Made by a program: the position numbers and the translations under genes. From positions 682,001 to 746,000 of the forward strand of contig NZ_CP024845.1 in the NCBI RefSeq assembly GCF_002788215.1: 64,000 bases of DNA, written 5' to 3'. How positions within the stretch are numbered: the stretch's first letter is position 1; each line of letters opens with the position of its first letter. Shown piece after piece: positions 1 through 8,082 of the stretch. Below the pieces are notes generated by a model. That model ran no database searches. It was not told where the DNA came from and was given only the letters and a program-made list of their open reading frames with translations. The DNA comes from Halohasta litchfieldiae (GTDB lineage: Archaea; Halobacteriota; Halobacteria; Halobacteriales; Haloferacaceae).

Positions 1-596
1 TCGTCCAAGAGGGTACGGAGTACCAGTTGGGGCTCAAGTTCCTTGACCTAAAAGAGTATGTCCGCGCGCGCAAGCCCGCGTACAAACTCGCCGAACCGCT
101 GGTCGAAGAACTCGCCGACGAAACTGGCGAACGCGCCCAGTTTTTCGCCGAAGAACACGGCCGTGCCGTCTACGTCCATACGAAACAGGGCGAACACGCC
201 GTTCAGGCCGACCGCCGCGTCGGCAAACAGCGGTATCTCCATTCGAGTGCCGGTGGGAAAGCGATCTTGGCGCATCTACCGGAAGAGCGAATCGAGGCCG
301 TCATCGAACAGTGGGGGCTGCCACAGGAGACCGACAACACACATGCGACGCGCGAATCGTTGTTCGAGGATCTGGCTGAAATCCGCAACCGTGGCTACAG
401 CCTGAACAAGGCCGAATCGATTAGTGGGCTCTGGTCGGTTGGTGTGCCAGTGATGGGGCCGGACGGACTCCCGGTCGGCGCGTTTAGTATCTCCGGACCC
501 CGACACCGCATGAAAGCCGACCGAATCCATGACAGTATGGTCGACCTCCTGCTTGGCACCGCAAACGAACTCGAACTGAACATTGCATACTCCTAA
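1..596 (+). CDS. IclR-family transcriptional regulator, C-terminal part (5' end outside window)
   Basis: The reading frame is open from base 3 and enters from outside the window, so the N-terminal winged helix is missing. The visible part begins with a VQEG-EYQLG-type linker, typical of the helix joining the IclR DNA-binding domain to the effector domain. The effector (GAF-like) domain follows, with the family-typical stretches HSSAGGKAILAHLPEERI, SLNKAESISGLWSVGVPV and GALSISGP-like GAFSISGP. Such proteins usually sense a small metabolite and regulate catabolic genes. The target is unknown because the upstream neighbour is not visible. A Usp gene follows 51 bp downstream on the same strand. 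Family assignment is firm; ligand and regulon are not inferable. Confidence 0.9.
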   Translation, partial: VQEGTEYQLGLKFLDLKEYVRARKPAYKLAEPLVEELADETGERAQFFAEEHGRAVYVHTKQGEHAVQADRRVGKQRYLHSSAGGKAILAHLPEERIEAVIEQWGLPQETDNTHATRESLFEDLAEIRNRGYSLNKAESISGLWSVGVPVMGPDGLPVGAFSISGPRHRMKADRIHDSMVDLLLGTANELELNIAYS

Positions 597-647
597 CATT
601 TCAACCATCATATACACTTATTTCAACGCACCACATCTACAGTATGT

Positions 648-1049
648 ATGGTAGTACTCGCAGCTATTAGTGATGCAGACACGGACGAACAGATTTTGGC
701 AGAGGCAGTAAAACTCGCCGACGCGTTCGACGACGAACTGCATGTCGTCCACGTCCGATCCTATGATTCGCTTTCGGACACAGAGCAGGATGCAACCGAC
801 AAGACCGTCAAACAACAGACGAAGGCTATCGCAGCCGCCGCAGTCGAAGACGTCGACAGATCGGTCGTTCCAGTCGGTCTCATTGGTCAGCCAGCAGCCG
901 AGATCCTGGAGTATGCCGAGGAGATCGACACACGGTATCTCGTGATCGGCGGCCAAAAGCGCTCGCCGGTCGGGAAGGCACTGTTTGGCAGCACGACACA
1001 GAAGGTACTGTTGGGTGCAGAACGGCCCGTTGTCACCGTCATGGGCTGA
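648..1049 (+). CDS. Universal stress protein (UspA family), single domain
   Basis: A 133-residue protein with one Usp alpha/beta fold: an N-terminal strand MVVLAAISDAD and a C-terminal nucleotide-loop-like segment VIGGQKRSPVGKALFGSTT followed by QKVLLGAERPVVTVMG. The G-x2-G-x9-G-[ST] pattern of ATP-binding Usp proteins is approximated by GGQKRSPVGKALFGST. ATG at 648 is chosen over the out-of-frame ATG at 644. An AT-rich box (around 612-622) lies about 27-30 nt upstream, compatible with a leaderless transcript. The exact stress role is unknown. It is followed by a 690-bp control region and then ppsA. Confidence 0.88.
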   Translation: MVVLAAISDADTDEQILAEAVKLADAFDDELHVVHVRSYDSLSDTEQDATDKTVKQQTKAIAAAAVEDVDRSVVPVGLIGQPAAEILEYAEEIDTRYLVIGGQKRSPVGKALFGSTTQKVLLGAERPVVTVMG

Positions 1050-1361
1050 GTGTACCCTCATATCGTCGACCGCGAAATTGGCCCATTTTATACGACGCAG
1101 TACACCGCCAGCCCCGGAGTGTCCACGAGAGCGATCCGGAGACGAGAGAACCGTTCAGTCGACTGTTGACCCTGTTCGTTGATAACGAACCCTGTTGTGG
1201 CCCAAAGACAGAAAGGATTCAAATCATACAGGATAAATCATGATAGATTTGAAACGGGCTGAGGCATCGAGATCGATTCCTCCGAATCAATCTGTTCGAA
1301 CCCGGTCACAGAGCAGATATTCGCGAATTCGTTCCTGACGAATTATTCCCCAGAGATCTTA

Positions 1362-1381
1362 TTACATACATATGGTTGTAA
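1362..1381. repeat. TTACA-N10-TGTAA site, copy 1 of an inverted pair
   Basis: The sequence ttacatacatatggttgtaa is the reverse complement of the 1501-1520 site with 18 of 20 bases matching, and each copy is itself palindromic at the ends (TTACA...TGTAA). This suggests a dimeric-regulator operator rather than a transposon end, because no target duplication flanks the pair. Confidence 0.55.
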
Positions 1382-1500
1382 TACATTCTGCGGAGGCACA
1401 CAGTGGAATATGTCAATAATATCAATTCCATACATAGACGTATATTAGCACAAAACAGAACTCGGGATTAGATGTAGATAGTAATTTATTGCGCTAATCT

Positions 1501-1520
1501 TTACAACCGTATGTGTGTAA
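1501..1520. repeat. TTACA-N10-TGTAA site, copy 2 of an inverted pair
   Basis: The sequence ttacaaccgtatgtgtgtaa is the inverted partner of 1362-1381, 139 bp away centre to centre. It ends 12 bases before the ATG of the small candidate ORF at 1533, so it would overlap that ORF's promoter. The regulator is unknown. Confidence 0.55.
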
Positions 1521-1532
1521 TATTAGTTCGGA

Positions 1533-1670
1533 ATGAAACAGCTGGCAGTGTTCGACAGTGATCGAGTCTGGAGAGAGCAGCCGTGGCTGCGATACGAAAA
1601 CGGCTTCACGGTTCGTTGTGAACGAAATTTTCGTGGCAGACATCCACATAGGCATCTTACTCGGAACTGA
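1533..1670 (+). CDS. Candidate small protein, 45 residues
   Basis: An ATG-initiated frame reading MKQLAVFDSDRVWREQPWLR and then YENGFTVRCERNF looks protein-like for its first 33 residues; the tail (RGRHPHRHLTRN) resembles random GC-rich sequence. A TTACAACC-type AT-rich element lies about 27-34 nt upstream, within the 1501-1520 palindrome. I recognise no family. It may be noncoding DNA of the ppsA control region, whose TrmB-like site overlaps its 3' end. Evidence is weak and rests on residue pattern and promoter spacing only. Confidence 0.22.
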   Translation: MKQLAVFDSDRVWREQPWLRYENGFTVRCERNFRGRHPHRHLTRN

Positions 1671-1673
1671 GTG
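1658..1673. promoter_or_regulatory. TrmB-like operator upstream of ppsA
   Basis: TACT-cggaact-GAGTG matches the TACT-N7/8-GAGTA element known for the haloarchaeal sugar regulator TrmB, with one mismatch in the last base. It lies directly upstream of a TATA-like box (cgttttatt, 1675-1683), the arrangement expected for activation of a gluconeogenic gene. Confidence 0.6.
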
Positions 1674-1689
1674 TCGTTTTATTCAACAT

Positions 1690-1703
1690 TATTGTTAACA
1701 ATA
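1690..1703. promoter_or_regulatory. 14-bp perfect palindrome near the ppsA transcription start
   Basis: TATTGTTAACAATA is a perfect palindrome just downstream of the TATA-like box and about 40 bases before the ppsA ATG, where a repressor operator would block initiation. The cognate regulator is not known. Confidence 0.4.
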
Positions 1704-1742
1704 GATTCATTACCCAGCCCCTGAACAGGGTTCATACAGTCA

Positions 1743-4070
1743 ATGAGTATCCAATGGCTCGACAACGTACGGTCGACCGATCTCGAAACGGTCGGCGGAA
1801 AGGCAGCCTCGCTGGGCGAGTTGACCGACGCCGGACTCCCCGTTCCACCGGGGTTCGTCGTGACCGCCGACACCTACCGGACGTTCCTCGAGGCCTCCGA
1901 GATCGACGAGGAACTGTTTGCCGGTCTCGACGTTGATCCCGACGATGACGCCGGGCTCGCGGCCGCCGCGTCGGCTGGGCGTGAGCTGATCAGAGAGACA
2001 CCGCTCCCGGAGTCGGTTCGGGACGAGATCATAACTGCCTACCGGTCACTCGGAGAGGGTAGTGACGCGGAAAACAAGCCGTTCGTCGCTGTTCGCTCGT
2101 CGGCAACCGCCGAGGACCTGCCGGATGCTTCCTTTGCAGGCCAACACGGTACCTATCTCAACGTCACCGAAGACCTGCTTGTTCGGCGCGTCAAGGAGTG
2201 TTGGGCTTCGCTGTTCTCCGAGCGCGCGGTCCACTACCGAAACAATCAGGGGTTCGCTCACGACGCCGTCGACATCGCGGTCGTCGTCCAGCAGATGGTC
2301 GACGCCGAGAAATCCGGCGTGATGTTCACCCGACATCCCTCGACTGGTAACAGACAGATGATCGTCGAGGCCGCATGGGGGCTCGGCGAAGCCGTCGTCT
2401 CGGGGACGGTATCACCGGATCACTACGAGATCAACCCCGAGACGGCCACGATCACCGAGTCGACCATCGCGGACAAAAAACAGCGGATGGTCAAAGATCC
2501 CGAGACGGGCGAGACCGCACTCCAACCGGTGCCCGAGGCGGATCGAACCGCACAGGTGATCACGGATGCCGAGATCGAACGACTCGTCGAACTCGGGCAG
2601 CTCGTCGAGGACCACTACGGTGAGCCCCAAGATGTCGAGTGGGCGATTCTGGATGGAGAGGTGTTCATGCTCCAGTCCCGGCCGATCACGACCATCAGCG
2701 AGGGAGACGACACCGAGCAGGCCGCAAACGGTGGTCCCACTGAATTACAGTCGACTGACGCCACCGACAGTGAGACAGCTGAGGGTGGCGACGAGATCCT
2801 CGTCCGTGGTGTGAGCGCAAGCCCCGGAACCGGTTCCGGAGCCGTGCGGATCATCAAAAAACTCGATCATCTCGACCAAGTGACCGACGGCGACATCATC
2901 GTCAGCAAGATGACGATGCCGGATATGGTGCCCGCGATGAAACGGGCCGGAGCCATCGTCACCGACGAGGGCGGGATGACCTCACACGCCTCGATTGTCT
3001 CCCGCGAGATGGGCGTCCCCGCAGTCGTCGGCACTCAGGACGCGACGCAGGTGTTGGAAAACGGCCAGCAGATCACCGTCGACGGCGATATGGGCATCGT
3101 CCGTGCGGGCGGCACCGAGGACGACGAGCCAGCAGTCCAGCCGGACCCGCTCGAATCGGTTCGCCCACAGACGCCGGTCAAACCGATGACTGCCACCGAA
3201 GTCAAAGTGAATCTCTCGATTCCGGAAGCCGCCGACCGGGCGGCCGCGACCGGCGCTGACGGCGTCGGACTACTGCGTATCGAACACATGGTGCTCTCGC
3301 TCGGCAAGACGCCCGAGCAGTATATCGAAGATCACGGCGAGGACGCCTACATCTCGGAACTCGTTGAGGGGATTCGGACGGTCGCCGAGGAGTTCTATCC
3401 TCGACCGGTTCGGGCACGCACCCTCGATGCGCCAACCGACGAATTCCGCGAACTGAAAGGCGGGGAAAACGAGCCACACGAGCACAATCCGATGTTGGGC
3501 TACCGAGGCATCCGCCGGAGTCTCGACAACCCCGAGCCGTTCCGCTGTGAACTCAAAGCCTTCAGTCGACTGTTCGAGATGGGCTACGACAACGTCGAAC
3601 TCATGGTGCCGCTGGTCAACGACGCCGAAGATATCGAACGCACCAAGCACCTCATCGAGGAGGTCGGCATCGATCCGGAAAAGGCCCGCTGGGGCGTGAT
3701 GATCGAGACACCCGCCAGCGCGCTTCTCATTGAAGAAATCGCCGCCACCGGCGTCGGTTTCGTCTCCTTCGGGACCAACGATCTCACCCAGTACACACTT
3801 GCGGTCGACCGAAACAACGAACACGTCGCAGAGCGGTTCGATGAACTCCACCCCAGCGTGCTCAAACTGATCGGCTCGACCATCGAAACCTGCCGCGAAC
3901 TCGGCGTCGACACCAGTATCTGTGGCCAAGCCGCCTCGAAACCGGCGATGGTGAAATTCCTCGTCGAACAGGGGATTAATTCGATCAGTGCCAACATCGA
4001 TGCCGTGCGGGACGTCCAACACGAGGTTAAACGGGTCGAACAGAAACTGCTGCTCGACTCGGTTCGCTGA
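1743..4070 (+). CDS. ppsA: Phosphoenolpyruvate synthase (pyruvate, water dikinase)
   Basis: Converts pyruvate, ATP and water to PEP, AMP and phosphate, the entry step of gluconeogenesis from pyruvate. The 775 residues show the full domain order: N-terminal ATP-binding domain (GGKAASLGELTDAGLPVPPGFVV near residue 19; RSSATAEDLPDASFAGQ near 118), the swivelling phosphohistidine domain with GGMTSHASIVSRE (catalytic His near 413), and a C-terminal PEP/pyruvate TIM barrel with GVMIETPAS, GTNDLTQYTLAVDR and the catalytic Cys motif ICGQAAS. Length is normal. It stands alone behind a 690-bp control region with a TrmB-like element, which fits induction when sugar is absent. The downstream neighbour is mutY after a 560-bp gap, so it is probably monocistronic. 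Confidence 0.97.
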   Translation: MSIQWLDNVRSTDLETVGGKAASLGELTDAGLPVPPGFVVTADTYRTFLEASEIDEELFAGLDVDPDDDAGLAAAASAGRELIRETPLPESVRDEIITAYRSLGEGSDAENKPFVAVRSSATAEDLPDASFAGQHGTYLNVTEDLLVRRVKECWASLFSERAVHYRNNQGFAHDAVDIAVVVQQMVDAEKSGVMFTRHPSTGNRQMIVEAAWGLGEAVVSGTVSPDHYEINPETATITESTIADKKQRMVKDPETGETALQPVPEADRTAQVITDAEIERLVELGQLVEDHYGEPQDVEWAILDGEVFMLQSRPITTISEGDDTEQAANGGPTELQSTDATDSETAEGGDEILVRGVSASPGTGSGAVRIIKKLDHLDQVTDGDIIVSKMTMPDMVPAMKRAGAIVTDEGGMTSHASIVSREMGVPAVVGTQDATQVLENGQQITVDGDMGIVRAGGTEDDEPAVQPDPLESVRPQTPVKPMTATEVKVNLSIPEAADRAAATGADGVGLLRIEHMVLSLGKTPEQYIEDHGEDAYISELVEGIRTVAEEFYPRPVRARTLDAPTDEFRELKGGENEPHEHNPMLGYRGIRRSLDNPEPFRCELKAFSRLFEMGYDNVELMVPLVNDAEDIERTKHLIEEVGIDPEKARWGVMIETPASALLIEEIAATGVGFVSFGTNDLTQYTLAVDRNNEHVAERFDELHPSVLKLIGSTIETCRELGVDTSICGQAASKPAMVKFLVEQGINSISANIDAVRDVQHEVKRVEQKLLLDSVR

Positions 4071-4636
4071 GAGATGTCGCTGTCGATCTTGACCGTCTGT
4101 GTCTACTCTACATACGCTGAATTATAATATTTCAATGTATATTTGAAAAATTATAGTTCTTGCAGCTACTCCACACAGGGGCATAAATTAGTCGACGCCT
4201 ACCGAGATGCAAGTCTGATAGCGTGTTGTAAAGAAATCACGAACACAGTGCTGGTTGTCCCAAAATACCATAGAAAACCGTCTAATACCAGTGAAATCCA
4301 AATTATACCATTTAAAACCATACATAGAGTATCTGCCAACTAGGACCAACGTATACCGGCCAGTACGGTGTTCGTTTGACAGCGGAGTCATAGAAACATC
4401 AGTAAAAATAGAAGAATATGAAACTACTAAATAGAATATGTTTGTATCTCCGTCTGTTGTCCGATAGCTTGGGAGCACGTTCCTGTCATCGTACTCACGG
4501 TGAGGATTGTGATAGCCTCTCGGTCGCTGCGGACCGAAGCTGTTGGGGAGCGTCCGTACTGAAACGTGGTCCCTTTCGTCCCGATGTGCTGTGCCCAAAC
4601 ACCATGCCTAAATCCGACGCCATCCCACAGTCGACA
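4071..4636. other. AT-rich intergenic region between ppsA and mutY
   Basis: No convincing gene is present. The stretch is clearly AT-richer than flanking genes and contains the tandem 20-bp repeats at 4265-4324. An open frame extends upstream of mutY to 4418, but its residue composition (rich in Cys, Leu, Ser) is unlike the acidic mutY product, so I treat it as untranslated. Confidence 0.55.
4265..4324. repeat. Three tandem 20-bp iteron-like repeats
   Basis: Three adjacent units follow the pattern ATACCA-N4-AAWCCR-N4: atacca-taga-aaaccg-tcta, atacca-gtga-aatcca-aatt and atacca-ttta-aaacca-taca. Each unit therefore holds two half-sites 10 bp apart, so all six half-sites face the same side of the helix. 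This is typical of a cooperative DNA-binding site array. Confidence 0.65.
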
Positions 4637-5566
4637 ATGAGTGATTCGGGCACCAAGGAGAGCGCAGAACTCCCTGACGGCGAGACGGTCGACGCGATTC
4701 AGGACGCGCTGATCGAGTGGTACGAGGCCGACCACCGGTCGTATCCGTGGCGGGAGACCGACGACCCATATGCCATTCTCGTCTCCGAAATCATGAGCCA
4801 ACAGACCCAACTCGACCGGGTTGTCGAGGCGTGGTCGGATTTTCTCGACGAGTGGCCCACCGTCGACTCGCTGGCTGAGGCTCCCCGCGGCGACGTGGTG
4901 GCCTTCTGGAGCGACCACAGCCTCGGCTACAACAACCGCGCGAAATATCTCCACGAGGCCGCCAATCAGGTCGTCGACGACTACGACGGTGAGTTCCCCG
5001 ACACACCCAGCGAACTCAAGGAACTGATGGGCGTCGGCCCATACACCGCCAACGCGGTCGCCTCGTTTGCCTTTAATAATGGTGATGCGGTGGTCGACAC
5101 CAACGTCAAACGCGTGTTGTATCGCGCATTTGATATTCCGGACGACGATGCCGCTTTCAAAACTGCTGCCGAGGAGCTGATGCCCGAGGGTCGCTCGCGG
5201 GTCTGGAACAACGCCATCATGGAACTCGGCGGGGTTGCCTGCGAGAAGACGCCCAAATGCGACACCGCGGGCTGTCCGTGGCGCGAGTGGTGTACGGCCT
5301 ACGAGACAGGGGATTTTACAGCCCCTGACGTGCCGACTCAGCCGAGTTTCGAGGGGAGCAGGCGGCAGAAGCGCGGTCGCGTTATTCGGACGCTCGGCGA
5401 GTACGATGAGTTGACACTGGATAAGCTGGGACCGCGAGTGCGAGTCGACTACGGCGGCGAGACTGGCAAAGAATGGCTTCGGGAGTTGGTCGCTGATCTC
5501 GCTGATGATGGATTAGTTGACGTCACAGACGACGGCGAGTCGACGGTTGTTCGATTACAGCAGTAA
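4637..5566 (+). CDS. mutY: A/G-specific adenine DNA glycosylase (MutY)
   Basis: Removes adenine mispaired with 8-oxoguanine. The HhH-GPD fold is complete: SYPWRETDDPYAILVSEIMSQQTQ near the N-terminus with the catalytic Glu, the helix-hairpin-helix LMGVGPYTANAVASFAF, and the catalytic Asp in VVDTNVKRV. A 4Fe-4S loop follows with spacing C-x5-C-x4-C-x5-C, one residue longer than the usual C-x6-C-x2-C-x5-C. A haloarchaeal C-terminal winged-helix-like tail replaces the bacterial NUDIX domain. Start choice is uncertain: ATG 4637 gives MSDSGTKES; ATG 4604 would add 11 residues. The upstream region carries the iteron-like repeats, and no operon partner is visible. Confidence 0.9.
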   Translation: MSDSGTKESAELPDGETVDAIQDALIEWYEADHRSYPWRETDDPYAILVSEIMSQQTQLDRVVEAWSDFLDEWPTVDSLAEAPRGDVVAFWSDHSLGYNNRAKYLHEAANQVVDDYDGEFPDTPSELKELMGVGPYTANAVASFAFNNGDAVVDTNVKRVLYRAFDIPDDDAAFKTAAEELMPEGRSRVWNNAIMELGGVACEKTPKCDTAGCPWREWCTAYETGDFTAPDVPTQPSFEGSRRQKRGRVIRTLGEYDELTLDKLGPRVRVDYGGETGKEWLRELVADLADDGLVDVTDDGESTVVRLQQ

Positions 5567-5733
5567 CGCGGGCTATTTTAGCGCCACATCTTCCGGGTCG
5601 ACACGCACAAACGACAGATCCAGTTGGCGACCATCAGTACAGTCTACGATGGCGATCAGTCGACGCTGTAGCCGGATAGTGACCCGATCAGTGAGAGATA
5701 GTTTTACAATGGTTACCCTCGCAACTGGGAGTA

Positions 5734-6156
5734 ATGGTGAAGTCGACAGTTCGCTTCTCGGAGGCGGTGATGGACCGCGTCGAGGAGCTCGTCTCCGGAG
5801 AAACGTTTTCGAGCAAATCCGAGTTCCAGCGGTTTGCCGTTGAGTTCGTCCTCTCGGAGATCGACGACTACGAGCCTGAGATGCTGGATTTTGACGACGT
5901 CCGCGACGAGGTATTCCCCGACACCGCTCCGGCAAGAGGCTCCGATAACGTCCCTGAACCGGGCGCGGAGTTCTATCAGATCGCCGCCCGCGTCCGACAG
6001 TTCGCGATCCGCGACGAGATCGATACTGCCCGCGACCTCATCGACACCCACTATCCGGCGACCGATCCCCGAAGCGTCCTCCTTGACGATATCGTCGAAA
6101 CCTACCGCATCCGCGAACTGTTACAGACTTCTCCACTCCCGGACGAGACCGACTAG
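5734..6156 (+). CDS. Ribbon-helix-helix (CopG/MetJ-type) transcriptional regulator with C-terminal extension
   Basis: The first 45 residues, MVKSTVRFSEAVMDRVEELV and SGETFSSKSEFQRFAVEFVL, fit an RHH DNA-binding motif: a short strand that contacts DNA as a dimer, followed by two helices. Beyond it lies an acidic region and a helical C-terminal part (residues ~75-140, FYQIAARVRQFAIRDEIDTA and RSVLLDDIVETYRIRELLQT) without a known family that I recall. Such proteins bind DNA as dimers or tetramers, and the extension may sense an effector or oligomerise. The gene stands alone between mutY and a Usp gene, so its target is unknown. Confidence 0.78.
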   Translation: MVKSTVRFSEAVMDRVEELVSGETFSSKSEFQRFAVEFVLSEIDDYEPEMLDFDDVRDEVFPDTAPARGSDNVPEPGAEFYQIAARVRQFAIRDEIDTARDLIDTHYPATDPRSVLLDDIVETYRIRELLQTSPLPDETD

Positions 6157-6548
6157 TTGTCGACGCTGGTTGGACTTTTTCTGAATTGCGATCTTGTCCT
6201 TAATTCTATCACTTTTAGATACAATAACCTCTGTATTTTCGGGTCTATTTTCAACTATAATACCGAGTAGATCATTAACCCGGGCTATTTTGTCCATCTG
6301 TACACATCTACACACGGACAAGAATAGTCCTAAATAAAGGGCTGCGAAATCTCGACGGTTCATTATTTATTTCAGTAGACATCATACTATTAAAATAAAT
6401 ACTGCGCTACTGTTTTGAGATCTGTTATATAATCATTCAGTACAGTCTGAGTACAGAAGTCGTATTTGGAACAACTAGTGGTCTTGAGATTGCTCACGAC
6501 ATCTGGTAACAACGATTAACACACTACCAACCCATGGTATAAGGTAGC
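6157..6548. other. AT-rich intergenic region before a Usp gene
   Basis: There is no convincing gene. A T-run (ggactttttctg, about 6173-6184) just after the RHH gene may act as its terminator. A TATA-like ttatataatc at 6425-6434 is the best promoter candidate for the Usp gene, implying a leader of about 90 bases. A lysine-rich minus-strand frame here is judged spurious. Confidence 0.45.
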
Positions 6549-7070
6549 ATGTCACTGTACAACCGCATTTTAGTCCCGACAGATGGCTCACAGGAGGGTA
6601 TGCGGGCGATTACCCACGCAATAGCTGTTGCCGAGGCACATGGGTCGACAGTGACTGCACTGTATGTAATCAACACGGCGAGTTACAACGGGATTCCGAT
6701 GGAGTCGTCATGGAAGAACGTGACGACGCTGCTCGACACGAACGCGCAGGCAGCACTCGACGAGGTCGTCGACATGGGTGCCGAACACGACGTTCCTGTC
6801 GAGACCGAAATCGTCGAAGGACCACCGAGCAAGGAGATTATTACGGCGGCTGAGGTCGACAACTGTGACCTGATCGTGATGGGCACTCATGGCCGCGGCG
6901 GGATCAACCGGCTACTGTTGGGGAGCGTCGCCGAAAAAGTCGTTCGCAGTGCCTCCGTCCCGGTGATGACTGTCAGAGTCGGCACGGAGCCCGCCGAGGT
7001 CAGTGGCCCGTCGACCGCCGAACCGGACACTGACACTGGACCGATGGCTGCCGACTCCTGGACCAGTTAA
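6549..7070 (+). CDS. Universal stress protein (UspA family) with acidic tail
   Basis: A 173-residue single-domain Usp protein. It starts with the family-typical LYNRILVPTDGSQEGMRAI and carries a complete ATP-binding loop, MGTHGRGGINRLLLGSVAEKV, matching G-x2-G-x9-G-[ST], so nucleotide binding is likely. About 25 residues of low-complexity acidic/Thr-Pro tail follow the fold. The 3' end overlaps the convergent birA gene by 4 bp. This makes it one of three Usp genes in the window; the physiological stress is not inferable. Confidence 0.93.
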   Translation: MSLYNRILVPTDGSQEGMRAITHAIAVAEAHGSTVTALYVINTASYNGIPMESSWKNVTTLLDTNAQAALDEVVDMGAEHDVPVETEIVEGPPSKEIITAAEVDNCDLIVMGTHGRGGINRLLLGSVAEKVVRSASVPVMTVRVGTEPAEVSGPSTAEPDTDTGPMAADSWTS

Positions 7071-8014
7071 CTGGTTTCAGCAGGTCGCAAATGCTCACAG
7101 TCGCCCGCGTGGACGACTTCTTCGCCGGTGTCAGTTTCGACAACTAGCGCGCCGGGGAACTGCACGTCGACGGCCCGTCCCTCGACGACTCCTGTCGACG
7201 TCTCGATTCGAACCTCGCTGCCAAGCGTTGAACTGTACTCTCGCCACTGATCAAGCACTGTATCAGGGTTTGAAAGCTGTTCGTGGAGTGATTCGAGCAG
7301 TCGTTGGACGAACAGTCGACGGTCGATGTCGCCTGTCAGTTCTCGAAGGCTCGTTGCCCCCTCCGGCAACTCGGCAGCGTCGATGTTGGCGTTAACACCG
7401 ATGCCAATAATAAGCCACGACACCCGGTCGGCTTCACCCTCCATTTCGGTGAGAATCCCAGCTAGCTTCTGGCCGCCGCGTTCTCCCTCGTCGCCGACGA
7501 GCACGTCGTTGGGCCATTTGAGGTGAGCGTCGACGCCTGCCTCCCGACACGCAACGACGGTTGCAACACCGGATGCGAGTGCCGACAGTGGGACGTGAGC
7601 CGCCGGAAGATCCGGCTGGAGCACGACCGAACACCAGACGCCGCCGCTGGGGGCGGTCCACGCCCGCTTGAGTCGACCGCGGCTCCCGGTCTGTTCGTCG
7701 GCGACGACCGCGACGTCGACGGCTCCGGATTTGGCCACCTTTCGGGCGCGGTCGTTGGTGCTGCCGAGTGAGTCGTGGTACTCGACGGTGTACGGTGCCT
7801 CCAGCCCAAATTCGATTGCGGCCGCACCATACTCCGGAACACCCGTTACCTCGTAGCCCGCGTCCGTGCTTTCAATCGTGAACCCGTCGTCTCTGAGCGC
7901 TTCGACCTGCTTCCAGACTGCGGCCCGAGAGATATCCAGCCGCGTGGCCAGTTCAGGCCCCGTGATCGGTCCCTCCTCGAAAGCCGCCAACAGCGTGCGG
8001 CGAGTTTCGTTCAT
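7067..8014 (-). CDS. birA: Biotin-[acetyl-CoA carboxylase] ligase / biotin operon repressor-type (BirA)
   Basis: Activates biotin with ATP and attaches it to the lysine of biotin carrier domains. At 315 residues it is a class II BirA: residues 1-60 form a winged helix ([27 protein letters not shown]), followed by the ligase core with [11 protein letters not shown], the biotinyl-AMP loop SRGRLKRAW (canonical GRGRxGRxW, here with Ser first), LKWPNDVLV and [11 protein letters not shown], and a C-terminal SH3-like domain ([16 protein letters not shown]). The helix-turn-helix suggests it can also bind DNA. It is divergent from cofD with about 68 bp between starts and has no biotin synthesis genes nearby. 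Confidence 0.94.
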   Translation of the reverse strand: MNETRRTLLAAFEEGPITGPELATRLDISRAAVWKQVEALRDDGFTIESTDAGYEVTGVPEYGAAAIEFGLEAPYTVEYHDSLGSTNDRARKVAKSGAVDVAVVADEQTGSRGRLKRAWTAPSGGVWCSVVLQPDLPAAHVPLSALASGVATVVACREAGVDAHLKWPNDVLVGDEGERGGQKLAGILTEMEGEADRVSWLIIGIGVNANIDAAELPEGATSLRELTGDIDRRLFVQRLLESLHEQLSNPDTVLDQWREYSSTLGSEVRIETSTGVVEGRAVDVQFPGALVVETDTGEEVVHAGDCEHLRPAETS

Positions 8015-8082
8015 TGCCAGCAGTACGCACTCGGCGACAAAGAGCCGTCGGATACAAAGCCACGCCCTGCCTACGTCACGAT

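Larger units (their letters stand above)
1050..1742. other. Long control region upstream of ppsA
   Basis: No confident gene lies in these 693 bases. The stretch is AT-richer than its surroundings and holds two copies of a palindromic TTACA-N10-TGTAA sequence, a candidate 45-residue ORF, a TrmB-like site and a 14-bp perfect palindrome, each listed separately. The right half is probably the ppsA promoter region. Positions 1050-1360 show nothing I can name. Confidence 0.6.

Noticed and set aside
1280-1320. tRNA-like stretch with gttcgaacccgg
   Set aside because: Only a T-loop-like string is present; acceptor, D and anticodon arms do not form.
1362-1520. Short MITE bounded by the inverted 20-bp sites
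   Set aside because: No flanking target duplication; each arm is itself palindromic, which fits an operator better.
3270-4022. 250-residue minus-strand frame opposite ppsA
   Set aside because: It is an antisense shadow of the PEP-binding domain.
4261-4330. CRISPR array
   Set aside because: Units are only 20 bp with no unique spacers, and no cas genes are in the window.
4418-4636. N-terminal extension of MutY
   Set aside because: The residues are Cys/Leu/Ser-rich and unlike the acidic enzyme; homologues begin near the MSDSG start.
6121-6363. 80-residue minus-strand frame in the gap before the Usp gene
   Set aside because: It is lysine- and isoleucine-rich, unlike haloarchaeal proteins, overlaps the RHH gene end and has no promoter-like box in front.
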